Under the pieces are notes generated by a model. That model saw only the letters and a program-made list of their open reading frames with translations. It was not told the DNA's origin and ran no database searches. The position numbers were made by a program, and so were the translations under genes. From VRUE01 sp036266075 (GTDB lineage Bacteria > Actinomycetota > Thermoleophilia > Solirubrobacterales > 70-9), in NCBI GenBank assembly GCA_036266075.1, contig DATANV010000030.1, positions 15,484 through 79,483 on the forward strand: a stretch of DNA of 64,000 nt. Reading direction: 5' to 3'. This document shows, piece after piece, positions 16,450 through 24,882 of the stretch; within the stretch, counting starts at the first letter, position 1; each line of letters opens with the position of its first letter.

Positions 16450-17062
16450 CGGCGACGACCACCTGCTGGTCGCTTGCTTCGATCCTAACCCTGCCCGTCG
16501 CGATCATGCGGATCGCCTCCGGGTAGATCTCGTGCTCGACGGCATGGACCTCCCGCTCCAGCCGCTCGCGCTCGCGACCAGCTGGCACGGCCACCTCGCG
16601 CTGCAGGATCGATGGACCCGTGTCGACGCCCTCGTCTACGAAGTGGACGGTGACGCCGGTCACCTCGACGCCGGCGGCGAGCGCTTGGCCGATTGCGTCG
16701 AGACCCGGGAAGGCGGGCAGCAGTGCCGGGTGGACGTTGACGATGCGGTTGCGGAAGCGGGCGACGAAGGCGGGGGAGAGGAGCTGCATGTAGCCGGCGA
16801 GGGCGACGAGGTCGGCGCCGAGCCCTTCGATCCAGTCCCCCATCGCCGCATCGCGCGCCTCGCGGTCGGCGAAGTCCTCGCGCGGGAAGACGGCGGTTTC
16901 GACCCCAGCGTCGCGCGCCCGCTCCAGCGCCCGCGCCGCCGGCTTGTCCGACCCGACGCCCACCACTTCGATTCCTTCCCGGCCGTGCAGCCGATCGAGG
17001 ATCGCCTGCAGGTTCGTGCCGTTGCCCGAGGCCAGAACCGTCAGCTTGAACCTGTCGGTCAC
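16442..17062 (-). CDS. purN: phosphoribosylglycinamide formyltransferase PurN
   Basis: 206-residue folate-dependent GAR transformylase. Family signature seen in LTVLASGNGTNLQAILDRL and the catalytic Asn-His-Asp set in NVHPALLPAFPG and HFVDEGVDTGPSI. The region after the active site is standard (YPEAIRMIATGRVRIE). Its end overlaps the purH start by 8 nt. It starts only 17 bp from the divergent GTG of the nitronate-monooxygenase-like gene, so the promoters must overlap or be within coding sequence. Confidence 0.96.
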   Translation of the reverse strand: MTDRFKLTVLASGNGTNLQAILDRLHGREGIEVVGVGSDKPAARALERARDAGVETAVFPREDFADREARDAAMGDWIEGLGADLVALAGYMQLLSPAFVARFRNRIVNVHPALLPAFPGLDAIGQALAAGVEVTGVTVHFVDEGVDTGPSILQREVAVPAGRERERLEREVHAVEHEIYPEAIRMIATGRVRIEASDQQVVVADE

Positions 17063-17079
17063 GCTGCCATTATCGTCGC

Positions 17080-18039
17080 GTGGCGCTCCTCGACCGGCTT
17101 GGCATCGAGACTCCCGTCGTCCAGGCCGGTATGGGCGGTGGGCTCAGCCGCCACGAGCTCGCGGCCACCGTCTCCGAGGCTGGGGGGCTGGGGACGATCG
17201 CGGTCGGCAGTGCCGACGCAATCAAGCAGGAGCTGGCCTCCGCGCGGGCGCTGACCGACCGACCACTCGCCGTGAACCTGCTGCTCCCCTTCGCTCGCCG
17301 AAGCTGGTTCGAGGCCGCGTCGGCGGCTGACGCGGTCGTCACCTTCTGGGGCAGACCCAGGCGACGCACCGGTGGCACCTGGCTGCACCAGTGCGGCTCG
17401 GTGGCCGAGGCCAAGGCCGCACATGCCGCCGGGGCGGACGGCGCGATCGTCCAGGGCGTCGAGGCAGGCGGCCACGTCCGAGGAAGCGTCCCCTCGCTGG
17501 AGCTGTTCGAGCGCGTCAAGGCGGCGCTGCCGGCGGATTTCCCCCTGCTGCTCGCGGGCGGCATCGCCGAGCGCGGCGACGTCCGGCGGGCGCTCGACGC
17601 CGGGGCGAGCGCCGCCGTTGCCGGTACTCGTTTCTTGCTCTCCGACGAGAGCCGCGCGCACCCGGAGTACAAGCGACGGCTGCTGGAGGCAGACGAAACG
17701 CTGCTCACCCAGCTGTTCGGCTTCTCCTGGCCCGCACCCCATCGGGTCGTGCCAAACCCAGCCACCGAACGCTGGCTTGGCCCCCACGCTGACGCTCCCC
17801 GCTTGAACCGGATCCTCAACCGGCTCAGCGCGCCGGGCGCTCGCCTCGCTCCCGCTGGGCTCCAGCGCCGTCTCGTTTTCGCCCAGCGCCCGAACAGTCG
17901 CCTGCTCACTCCGGTCGGCCCCACCGACGACGGCCCACCGGATCTGGTCTACGCCGGTCCGCTCTACGCGGGCGAGACGGTCACCCGTATCAACCAGCTC
18001 CGCGCGGCCGCGGACATCGTCGCCGCCCTGACCCCGTAG
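17080..18039 (+). CDS. NAD(P)H-dependent flavin oxidoreductase / nitronate monooxygenase family
   Basis: 319 residues, GTG start at 17080. FMN-dependent TIM barrel of the 2-nitropropane dioxygenase-like family: VVQAGMGGGLSRHELAATVS at the N-terminus, the signature GVEAGGHVRG with the presumed catalytic His, PLLLAGGIAERGDVRRAL and AAVAGTRFLLSDES. The physiological substrate cannot be inferred; relatives include nitronate monooxygenases and enoyl-ACP reductase FabK. The region after residue 215 is longer and more polar than in short family members. Convergent with purF, with a solo repeat arm between the two stops. Confidence 0.88.
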   Translation: MALLDRLGIETPVVQAGMGGGLSRHELAATVSEAGGLGTIAVGSADAIKQELASARALTDRPLAVNLLLPFARRSWFEAASAADAVVTFWGRPRRRTGGTWLHQCGSVAEAKAAHAAGADGAIVQGVEAGGHVRGSVPSLELFERVKAALPADFPLLLAGGIAERGDVRRALDAGASAAVAGTRFLLSDESRAHPEYKRRLLEADETLLTQLFGFSWPAPHRVVPNPATERWLGPHADAPRLNRILNRLSAPGARLAPAGLQRRLVFAQRPNSRLLTPVGPTDDGPPDLVYAGPLYAGETVTRINQLRAAADIVAALTP

Positions 18040-18041
18040 TC

Positions 18042-18067
18042 AAGCGGAACCCCTACCGGGCTTGCCC
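18042..18067. repeat. solo arm of the GGTAGGGGT palindrome family
   Basis: AAGCGGAACCCCTACCGGG fills most of the gap between two convergent stops. It matches one arm (GGTAGGGGTTCCGCTT on the other strand) of the long palindromes at 27985, 43295, 45538 and 57346, but no partner arm is present. CAAGC/GCTTG ends give only a short local stem. Probably a decayed or half element. Confidence 0.6.
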
Positions 18068-19510
18068 TCAGCCGCTCGGGACGACAGCGATGTCCTCTAG
18101 CGCAAACTTGCCGTTTGCCTCGCCGGGGTCGCCAAGCGGGTAGCGGCCCGTGAAGCAGGCGTCGCAGTGGTCCTCGGGCGGGGTGCCGACCGCCTCGTAG
18201 ACGCCCTCCATCGAGAGGTAGGCGAGGGAGTCGGCGCCGAGCTCGTCGGCGACCTCCTCGATCGTCCGTTCGTGGGCGATCATCTCCTCGCGGGTCGACA
18301 TGTCGACCCCGTAGTGGCAGGGATGGCGGATCGGCGGCGCCGAGATCCGCAGGTGCACCTCGCTGGCGCCGGCTTCGCGCAGCATGCCGACGATCTGCCG
18401 CGTCGTGTTGCCGCGCACAATCGAGTCGTCGACGACCACGATCCGCTTGCCGGCGACGATCTCCGGCAGCGGGTTGAACTTCAGCCGCAGGCCGTGCTTG
18501 CGCAGCTCCTGGCCGGGTTGGATGAAGGTGCGCGCCACGTAGCGATTCTTGATCAGCCCGTCGTCGCGGGGCAGCCCCGAAGCGCGGGCGAAGCCGACCG
18601 CCGCAGGGTTGCCGGAGTCCGGTACCGAGATCACCAGGTCGGCCTCGGCCGGCGCCTCGCGCCAGAGGATCTCGCCCATCCGGCCGCGCACCTGCTGCAG
18701 CACCTTTCCCTCGAGGCGGCTGTCGGGACGAGAGAAGTAGATGTGCTCGAAGACACAGTGCGCCGGCCGGCCGGCCTTGACGACCTGGCGCGTCTCGAGG
18801 CCGCGCTCGCTCAGCGAGACCATCTCGCCCGGCCGCACCTCGCGCAGCAGCTCGGCGCCGATGATGTCGAAGGCGCAGCTCTCCGAGGCGACGACGAAGC
18901 GGTCCTCGAGCCGTCCCAGCGAGAGCGGCCGCACGCCGTGCGGGTCGCGGAAGGCGACGATCGCCCGCTTGGTCATCGCCACGGTCGAGTAGGCGCCGTG
19001 CATCCGCGGCATCACATCGGCGACCGCGTCCTCGACGTACTTGCCGTCGTGCGAGGAGATCAGCGCGGCGATGATCTCCGAATCGGAGGTGCCGCGGAAG
19101 GCGATCCCCGCCTCCTTCAGCTCGTTCCACAGCTCGACCGCGTTGGTCAGGTTGCCGTTGTGGGCCAGCGCCAGCTCGCGCCCGTCGTCGCGCCAGACCG
19201 GCTGCGCGTTCTCCCAGGAGCCGCCGCCGGTGGTCGAGTAGCGAACGTGGCCGATCGCCATGTCGCCCTCCAGCGCCCGCAGCTTCTCCTCGTCGAAGAC
19301 CTGGGAGACCAGGCCAGAGTCGCGCAGCGTCGTGATGTGCCCCCCCTCGCAGGTGGCGATCCCGGCCGACTCCTGGCCGCGGTGCTGAAGCGCGTAGAGA
19401 GCGAAGTAGGCGAGCCGGGCAACGTCATGGCCGGCCGCGAATACGCCGAACACCCCGCATTCCTCGCGCGGGCCATCGCGATCTATCGGCTGCCCCTGAG
19501 GCGGAGTCAA
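18068..19510 (-). CDS. purF: amidophosphoribosyltransferase PurF
   Basis: First committed step of purine synthesis. 480 residues from a TTG at 19510 with GAGGA about 9 nt upstream. This gives a 17-residue propeptide before the nucleophile Cys18 in ECGVFGVF. A longer frame to a TTG at 19576 lacks a ribosome binding site. The Ntn glutaminase domain (LQHRGQESAGIA, VRYSTTGGG, ALAHNGNLTN) is followed by the phosphoribosyltransferase domain with PRPP loop VVVDDSIVRGNTTRQ. Cysteines in RHPCHYGVD and EDHCDACFTGRYP fit the Bacillus-type [4Fe-4S] enzyme that is processed at the Cys. It stands apart from the purL operon. Confidence 0.95.
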   Translation of the reverse strand: MTPPQGQPIDRDGPREECGVFGVFAAGHDVARLAYFALYALQHRGQESAGIATCEGGHITTLRDSGLVSQVFDEEKLRALEGDMAIGHVRYSTTGGGSWENAQPVWRDDGRELALAHNGNLTNAVELWNELKEAGIAFRGTSDSEIIAALISSHDGKYVEDAVADVMPRMHGAYSTVAMTKRAIVAFRDPHGVRPLSLGRLEDRFVVASESCAFDIIGAELLREVRPGEMVSLSERGLETRQVVKAGRPAHCVFEHIYFSRPDSRLEGKVLQQVRGRMGEILWREAPAEADLVISVPDSGNPAAVGFARASGLPRDDGLIKNRYVARTFIQPGQELRKHGLRLKFNPLPEIVAGKRIVVVDDSIVRGNTTRQIVGMLREAGASEVHLRISAPPIRHPCHYGVDMSTREEMIAHERTIEEVADELGADSLAYLSMEGVYEAVGTPPEDHCDACFTGRYPLGDPGEANGKFALEDIAVVPSG

Positions 19511-19632
19511 AGCGCGTGTTCCTCGCGTTGGAAGGACGTGACGCGCAGGCAGTCTGCCTACCCCCGCAGGGTACAAGACCGCAGGGTCAGGACCGGGTCG
19601 GCGGCATATTGCTCAGCGTTTGGGTCCGGCGC

Positions 19633-20619
19633 CTAGCCGCGCTTCTGCCCGGGCAACTTCACGGTCACGAACTTTGTCGTGGTCTGGCCGGCGGCGTTGG
19701 TGGCGCTAGCCGTCAGCGATGCCCTCAACGATTCGTGCCTGGACATGTGGCTCAGCCGTCGCCGCAGCGATTTTGGCAGCCGGACGTTGAAGCGGCCGAT
19801 TTGGCCTGGGACGAGGGCCTGGGTGCCGCCGCCAAAGTTTGCGGTCCTTTTCGCGAGCTCTCCCGGGTGCCTGGCCTTCGAGCTCTGGACGTCGTTCCTC
19901 AGCGTCGGCCCCACCTTCCCGGTGACGGTCACCGGTGCGGCCGAGCTCGCACCGACCAGGACCAGAATCGATCGCTTCAACACGATCGGGAACGCGTCCA
20001 GGACGACGGCCGGACAGGGGGTTTGCAGCGCCGCACTCTGCGGGCACGCGTCCTGCGTCTCGTCGCCATAGCCGTCGGCGTCGCGGTCGGGCTCGACCAC
20101 GGCGGTGACGGGAGCGCCGGTTTCCACCGCGGCTTTGAAGACCCGCGTTTCGCCGATGCCGACGCTGCCTTGGTAGAGAACCGAGACCGCACCCGCTTCT
20201 TTGGCGCAGAAGAGAGTTTCGTTGGGGCCATAGAGGCCGATCGAGTTGCCTTCTGTGACCGGAATGCGAGTCGGGAAGGAGTTGGTGCCTGGCACGACCG
20301 TCTCGACCGCGCTCTCGGCTCGCTTGACGTATTCCTCTTTTTCGTTGACCACCTGGAACACCTCGAGGCGTTGGGCGAGGGGTCCCAAGCCTGGCCCTAC
20401 CCGGACCCTCCAGCTGGTGATGACGCTGGCCCCTTCCTGGGTGACGACGGGCGGGAGCGGGATGCCCGAACTGCCGGACGCCAGCAGGGTCCAGTTCGCT
20501 TCGCTGTCGTTCGCGACACAATCCCAACCCACTTCAGTCGATGCCGAGGAGGCGACGGGGGAAAGCAGAAGCAAGGCGGCAGCCGCGATCGCGATCGACG
20601 TACCCAAGCGTTTACGCAT
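19633..20619 (-). CDS. secreted protein with thrombospondin-3-like Ca-binding motif
   Basis: 328 residues with a signal peptide (MRKRLGTSIAIAAAALLLLS, VASSAS). A ~170-residue beta-rich region follows, then the motif DRDADGYGDETQDACP, the acidic repeat seen in TSP3-type calcium-binding modules, and a final ~100-residue domain with an Ig-like pattern ending NAAGQTTTKFVTVKLPG. Cys residues flank the acidic motif (CPQSAA, PCPA). Proteins with this single motif are frequent in soil actinobacteria of the Solirubrobacter type (from general knowledge), but function is unknown. It lies between purF and a TetR gene with no sign of an operon with either. Confidence 0.8.
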   Translation of the reverse strand: MRKRLGTSIAIAAAALLLLSPVASSASTEVGWDCVANDSEANWTLLASGSSGIPLPPVVTQEGASVITSWRVRVGPGLGPLAQRLEVFQVVNEKEEYVKRAESAVETVVPGTNSFPTRIPVTEGNSIGLYGPNETLFCAKEAGAVSVLYQGSVGIGETRVFKAAVETGAPVTAVVEPDRDADGYGDETQDACPQSAALQTPCPAVVLDAFPIVLKRSILVLVGASSAAPVTVTGKVGPTLRNDVQSSKARHPGELAKRTANFGGGTQALVPGQIGRFNVRLPKSLRRRLSHMSRHESLRASLTASATNAAGQTTTKFVTVKLPGQKRG

Positions 20620-20634
20620 CGCCCGGGACTCTAG

Positions 20635-21255
20635 CTACGTTTGGCCGAGAAGCGCTTCGAGCGCTGCGTGCAGGCCGGACACGGCGGAGTCGAGCGGCGC
20701 CTGGTCGCCGGCCGCGCGGGCGCGGACCAGGGCGCCCTCGATCGTCGAGACAACGAGGCCGGCGAAGTTCGCCGCCTGCTTGGCGTCGACGCCCTCGGCG
20801 TGTAGCGCGGCGGCGATCGGCTCTTCCCAGCTTTGGAAGGCGGCGGTCGCGGCGGCGGCGAGTGCCGGATCCTCGGGGCGGGCGAGCGCCGCGGCGGCGA
20901 CCGGGCAGCCGAGCCGCTCCGGGTGGTCCTCGACGCGGCGGCGGAACATCTCACCGAACATGGTCAGCGTCTCACCGAGGCCGCGCTCTTTAAGCGAGCG
21001 CTCGATCGCAGCGCGGATCTCATTGCCCTCCAGCTCGGCGGCCTCAGCGGCGAGCTGCGCCTTGCCGCCGGGAAAGTGGTGGTAGATCGAGCCGCGCGGC
21101 GCGTCGCCGCGCTCGGCGACGTCGCGCAGCTCCATGCCGGCGTAGCCCTTTTCGGCGAGCAGTCGCCGAGCGCCGTTGAGCAGCCGTTCGCGGCCGTCGC
21201 GGCGGCGCGGCTCGATCGCTCCAGCGTCTTCCAGTCGCGTTATGCCCACGGACAT
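20635..21255 (-). CDS. TetR-family repressor of the adjacent MFS pump
   Basis: 206 residues from ATG 21255. N-terminal HTH typical of TetR proteins (RERLLNGARRLLAEKGYAGM, LRDVAERGDAPRGSIYHHFP), followed by an all-helical ligand domain (TetR_C-like, LGCPVAAAALA). It is divergent from the MFS transporter, and two matching palindromes overlap both start codons, so autoregulated local control is strongly implied. The much longer open frame upstream of 21255 is a mirror of the transporter gene and is not used. The ligand is unknown. Confidence 0.93.
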   Translation of the reverse strand: MSVGITRLEDAGAIEPRRRDGRERLLNGARRLLAEKGYAGMELRDVAERGDAPRGSIYHHFPGGKAQLAAEAAELEGNEIRAAIERSLKERGLGETLTMFGEMFRRRVEDHPERLGCPVAAAALARPEDPALAAAATAAFQSWEEPIAAALHAEGVDAKQAANFAGLVVSTIEGALVRARAAGDQAPLDSAVSGLHAALEALLGQT

Positions 21256-21256
21256 A
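21241..21256. promoter_or_regulatory. TetR operator 1
   Basis: TATGCCCACGGACATA fits the palindrome TATGNCCNNGGNCATA exactly and covers the start codon of the repressor gene. The second site 36 bp away has the same consensus. Confidence 0.75.
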
Positions 21257-21273
21257 GTATAGTCGCCGCAGCG

Positions 21274-22743
21274 ATGTATGACCGTGGACATAGAGCCGCC
21301 GTAGCGATCGCCTGCGCCGGCGCCTTCGTCGCCTTCCTCGACACGACGATCGTCAACATCGCCTTCCCCGACATCTCGCGCTCGTTCGCCGGCTCGGGCC
21401 GCGACGCGCTCTCCTGGGTGCTCGACGGCTACTTCGTCGTGATCGCGGCGCTGCTGGTGCCGGCCGGCGGCCTCGCCGACCGGTTCGGCCACCGGCGGAT
21501 CTTCCTGCTCGGCATCGCCAGCTTCACCGTGGCGAGCCTGCTCTGCGCGGCGGCGCCGACGCTGCCGTCGCTGATCGCCTTCCGTGTCGTGCAGGGAGTC
21601 GGTGCGGCGCTGATCGCGCCGGCCTCGCTGGCGATCGTCCTCGACAGCTTTCCGCTCGAGCGCCGCGCGGCCGGCGTCGGTCTCTGGGGTGCCGCGGCGG
21701 CTGCGGCGGCCGCAGTCGGACCGACCCTCGGCGGCGCGCTCGTCGAGCTCTCGGACTGGCGCCTGGTCTTCCTCGTCAACCTGCCGCTCGGCGCCGCGAT
21801 TCTGCTCGCCGGCCGGCGCCGCCTGCCGATCCCCGCGATTGCCGACAGCCGCCTGCCCGATCTGCCGGGCGCGGCGATGCTGGCACTCGGCCTGGCGGCG
21901 ATCACGCTGGGGATCGTCGAGGGCAACGACTGGGGTTGGGCTGCGGCCCCGACGCTGGCGGCCTTCGGTGCCGGGTCGGCGCTCATAGCTGGGGTAATCC
22001 TCCGCAGCTCGCGCCACCCCCGCCCGATCGTCGAACCGGCCCTCTTCGCGCACAGCTCCTTCCGCATCGGCAACCTCGGCACGCTGCTCTTTGCCGCCGC
22101 CTTCTTCTCGCTGATCCTCGGCAACGTCCTCTTCCTGACCACGGTTTGGGGCTACACCGTCCTGCAGGCCGGGGCCGCGACGCTGCCGGGCCCCGCCACC
22201 AGCACGATCGTCGCCGGCCCGGCCGGCCGCCTTGCCGATCGCTTCGGCCACCGCGCCGTGATCGTCCCCGGCGCAATCGTCTTCGCCGCCGGTGTGATGG
22301 TCCTGCGCTCGGCCGGTGCCGAGCCGGACTGGCTCGGCCTCTGGCTCCCCGGCGCCCTGCTGACCGGCATCGGCATCGGCTTGGCTTTCCCGACGCTCGG
22401 ATCGGCTGCGGTTCGCGACGTTCCCGACGACCGCTTCGCCACGGCCAGCGCGGTCAATGCCGCTTTCCGTCAGATCGGCGCCGTGCTCGGCACCGCGATC
22501 CTCGTCGCCATCGTCGGCGAACCGGCGACCCTCGCCGAGGCCCTCTCGATCTCCGACAGCGCCTACCTCTTCTCGGTCCTAGCCGCCCTCGCCTCGGGTG
22601 CCGTCACGCTCGGCCTGGGCAGCCAGCGAACGCCAGGCCCCGCCAGCGTCCGCCACGGCGAGCGCCAAGCTGCGGTCGCCGGCGGCGATCTCGATCTCCT
22701 CGCCGCCGACCTTGCCGAGCAGGGTGGCGCCGAGCGCCTCTAG
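21274..22743 (+). CDS. MFS drug efflux transporter, DHA2/EmrB-QacA type
   Basis: 489 residues with about 14 membrane segments. Motif A is seen in PAGGLADRFGHRRIF and again in AGPAGRLADRFGHRA; motif D1-like DTTIVNIAFPDI lies in helix 1, as in EmrB/QacA proteins. A TetR gene is divergent, so an inducible efflux system is likely. The last ~55 residues after helix 14 (from SQRTPGPASV) overlap the 3' end of purL on the opposite strand by 165 bp. This tail is hydrophilic, not conserved in the family, and probably arose by loss of an earlier stop. Confidence 0.92.
   Translation: MYDRGHRAAVAIACAGAFVAFLDTTIVNIAFPDISRSFAGSGRDALSWVLDGYFVVIAALLVPAGGLADRFGHRRIFLLGIASFTVASLLCAAAPTLPSLIAFRVVQGVGAALIAPASLAIVLDSFPLERRAAGVGLWGAAAAAAAAVGPTLGGALVELSDWRLVFLVNLPLGAAILLAGRRRLPIPAIADSRLPDLPGAAMLALGLAAITLGIVEGNDWGWAAAPTLAAFGAGSALIAGVILRSSRHPRPIVEPALFAHSSFRIGNLGTLLFAAAFFSLILGNVLFLTTVWGYTVLQAGAATLPGPATSTIVAGPAGRLADRFGHRAVIVPGAIVFAAGVMVLRSAGAEPDWLGLWLPGALLTGIGIGLAFPTLGSAAVRDVPDDRFATASAVNAAFRQIGAVLGTAILVAIVGEPATLAEALSISDSAYLFSVLAALASGAVTLGLGSQRTPGPASVRHGERQAAVAGGDLDLLAADLAEQGGAERL
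21277..21292. promoter_or_regulatory. TetR operator 2
   Basis: TATGACCGTGGACATA fits TATGNCCNNGGNCATA and begins at codon 2 of the transporter. With operator 1 it brackets the 18-bp divergent gap, which holds a TAGTAT-like -10 sequence. Transcripts here would be leaderless or nearly so. Confidence 0.75.
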
Positions 22744-24882
22744 CTCGGCGGCGTCGCCACTCAGCAGGAAGCCGCCGCTGCCCTCGCCGAAGAGGGCCTC
22801 CTCGGGGGTGCAGCCGCGTTCGCGCAGCGGCTGCAGGTCGACGCGGCAGCCGAGGCCGGCGCCGATCGCGCACTCGGCGAGGGCGCAGGCGAGGCCGCCG
22901 TCGCTGACGTCGTGGGCAGAGGAGACCTTGCCGGCGCGGACGGCCTCGCGCACCGTCGCGCAGGCTGCGGCGACGGTGGCGAGGTCGGGCTCGGGCAGCC
23001 CCATGCCCAGCTCACCGCGCAGCTTGGCCAGCTCCGAGCCGGTCAGGCTCGGTTCGAAGGGGCCGAGCAGGGCGATCGCGTCGCCCACGTGGGCGAAGGC
23101 GCTCGGCGCGGCGCGACTCGGGTCGGGCAGCTCGCCGACCATGCCGACCACCGGCGTCGGATAGATCGGCCCTTCCGGCCCCTCGTTGTATAGAGAGACG
23201 TTGCCGCCGACGACCGGCACGCCGAGTGCCTCGCAGGCCTCGGCGAGCCCGCTCACGGCGCGGTCGAGTTGCCAGGCCGGAACCGGCTTCTCGGGATTGC
23301 CGAAGTTCAGGCAGTTGGTCAGGCCGAGCGGCTCGGCGCCCGCGCAGGCGAGGTTCTGGGCGCACTCGAGCACCGCCTCGACGGTCCCTGCGTGAGGGTC
23401 GCAGGCGACCCGGCGGCCGTTGCCGTCGATCGAGACGGCGATCGCGTTGCCGGCCTCGGGGAGCGCCAACACCGCGGCATCGGCCGACTCGGGCCGCCGC
23501 GCCGTGCGTGAGCCGACGATCGAGTCGTACTGCTCGAAGGCCCAGCGCTTCGAGGCGACGCTTGGCGAGGCGAGCAGCGCCAGCAGGATCGACGCCGGGT
23601 CGGCCGGGTCCGCGTCCGATCCGGCCGCCACCGTGACCCGCTCGGCGAGCACGTCTTCGTTGCCGTAGATCCACTCGCGCGGCGCCACGGGCTCGAGGTC
23701 GTAGAGCGGACAGCCGTCGACCAGCGCCTCGACTGGCATGTCGCCGACGACCTCGCCGTCGCGCAGCACCCGCACGTGGCCAGAATCGGTGACGACGCCG
23801 ATCTCGGCGGCGCCGGTCTGCCATTTCTCGCAGAGCGCCAGCACCTCCGGCACCCGCGCCGGCTCGACCACGGCGAGCATCCGCTCCTGCGACTCCGAGA
23901 CCATGATCTCGAAGGGCTCCATGTCGGACTCGCGCAGCGGCACCCGGGCGATGTCGACGTCGATGCCGACCCCGCCGGCCGACGCCATCTCGCCGGCCGA
24001 GGAAGTGAGGCCGGCGGCGCCCAGGTCCTGCAGCGAGACGAGCAGTCCCTTCGCCAGCAGCTCCAGGCAGCACTCGAGCAGCTTCGACTCCTCGAACGGG
24101 TCGCCGATCTGCACGGTCGGCCGCTTCGCCTCGTCGCCGTCGCCGAGCTCGGCCGAGGCCAGCACCGAGGCGCCGCCGATCCCGTCGCGCCCGGTCGAGG
24201 CGCCCATCAGGACGACCGCGTTGCCGACGCCGGCCGCCGCGGCGCGCACCATCTCGTCGCGCTTCGCCAGGCCGACGCACATCGCGTTGACCAGGCAGTT
24301 GTGCTCGTAGGGGGCCTCGAAATAGATCTCGCCGCCGACCGTCGCGACGCCGATCGAGTTACCGTAGTGGCCGATGCCTCGCACCGCACCGTCGAGCAGG
24401 TGGCGCGAGCGGACCGAGTCGAGCTCGCCGAAGCGCAGCGAGTCGAGGATCGCGATCGGCCGGGCGCCGAGCGCGAAGACGTCGCGCAGGATTCCGCCGA
24501 CCCCAGTCGCCGCTCCCTGGAAGGGCTCGACCGCGCTCGGGTGGTTGTGCGACTCGACCTTGAAGGCGACCGCGTAGCCGCCGCCGACGTCAACCGCGCC
24601 GGCGTTCTCGCCCGGTCCCATCACCACTCGCTGGCCCTCGGTGGGCAGCCGCCGCAGCAGCTTGCGCGAGTGCTTGTAGGCGCAGTGCTCGGACCAGAGC
24701 AGGCTGAACATCGCCAGCTCGACCCGGTTCGGCTCGCGGCCCAGCTTCTCGCAGATCAGCAGGTACTCGGCCTCGGTGAGGCCGAGTACCTCATACGCCG
24801 CCGGCTGCTCTGCTTCCGTGGACGGCAAGGGAGTCAGAGATGAATTGCCGTCCACTCCCGCGTCCGCGCCGGCGGGGGTCAT
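22579..24882 (-). CDS. purL: phosphoribosylformylglycinamidine synthase subunit PurL
   Basis: 767-residue small-type FGAM synthase (ATP-grasp-free, AIRS-like fold duplicated), acting with PurQ and PurS. Motifs: LTEAEYLLICEKLGREP, SEHCAYKHSRK, GPGENAGAVDVGGGYAVAFK, ESHNHPSAVEPFQGAATGVG, SSAHDVSDGGLACALAE. The 29-residue N-terminal extension before YEVLGLTE is not conserved and holds an 11-bp inverted repeat. Start ATG 24882 overlaps the purQ stop (24879). It overlaps the MFS gene at its 3' end. Confidence 0.96.
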   Translation of the reverse strand: MTPAGADAGVDGNSSLTPLPSTEAEQPAAYEVLGLTEAEYLLICEKLGREPNRVELAMFSLLWSEHCAYKHSRKLLRRLPTEGQRVVMGPGENAGAVDVGGGYAVAFKVESHNHPSAVEPFQGAATGVGGILRDVFALGARPIAILDSLRFGELDSVRSRHLLDGAVRGIGHYGNSIGVATVGGEIYFEAPYEHNCLVNAMCVGLAKRDEMVRAAAAGVGNAVVLMGASTGRDGIGGASVLASAELGDGDEAKRPTVQIGDPFEESKLLECCLELLAKGLLVSLQDLGAAGLTSSAGEMASAGGVGIDVDIARVPLRESDMEPFEIMVSESQERMLAVVEPARVPEVLALCEKWQTGAAEIGVVTDSGHVRVLRDGEVVGDMPVEALVDGCPLYDLEPVAPREWIYGNEDVLAERVTVAAGSDADPADPASILLALLASPSVASKRWAFEQYDSIVGSRTARRPESADAAVLALPEAGNAIAVSIDGNGRRVACDPHAGTVEAVLECAQNLACAGAEPLGLTNCLNFGNPEKPVPAWQLDRAVSGLAEACEALGVPVVGGNVSLYNEGPEGPIYPTPVVGMVGELPDPSRAAPSAFAHVGDAIALLGPFEPSLTGSELAKLRGELGMGLPEPDLATVAAACATVREAVRAGKVSSAHDVSDGGLACALAECAIGAGLGCRVDLQPLRERGCTPEEALFGEGSGGFLLSGDAAELEALGATLLGKVGGEEIEIAAGDRSLALAVADAGGAWRSLAAQAERDGTRGEGG
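24818..24855. repeat. 11-bp inverted repeat in the purL N-terminal codons
   Basis: GTGGACGGCAA (24818-24828) and its exact complement TTGCCGTCCAC (24845-24855) flank 16 nt in the non-conserved start of purL. A second perfect 12-bp palindrome GTACTCGGCCTC..GAGGCCGAGTAC follows a few codons later. They may be local mRNA structure or simple coincidence of coding text. Confidence 0.5.

Noticed and set aside
20635..22251. 538-codon frame extending the TetR gene upstream
   Set aside because: Beyond 21255 it only mirrors the MFS gene; the operator layout and family start at 21255 are decisive.
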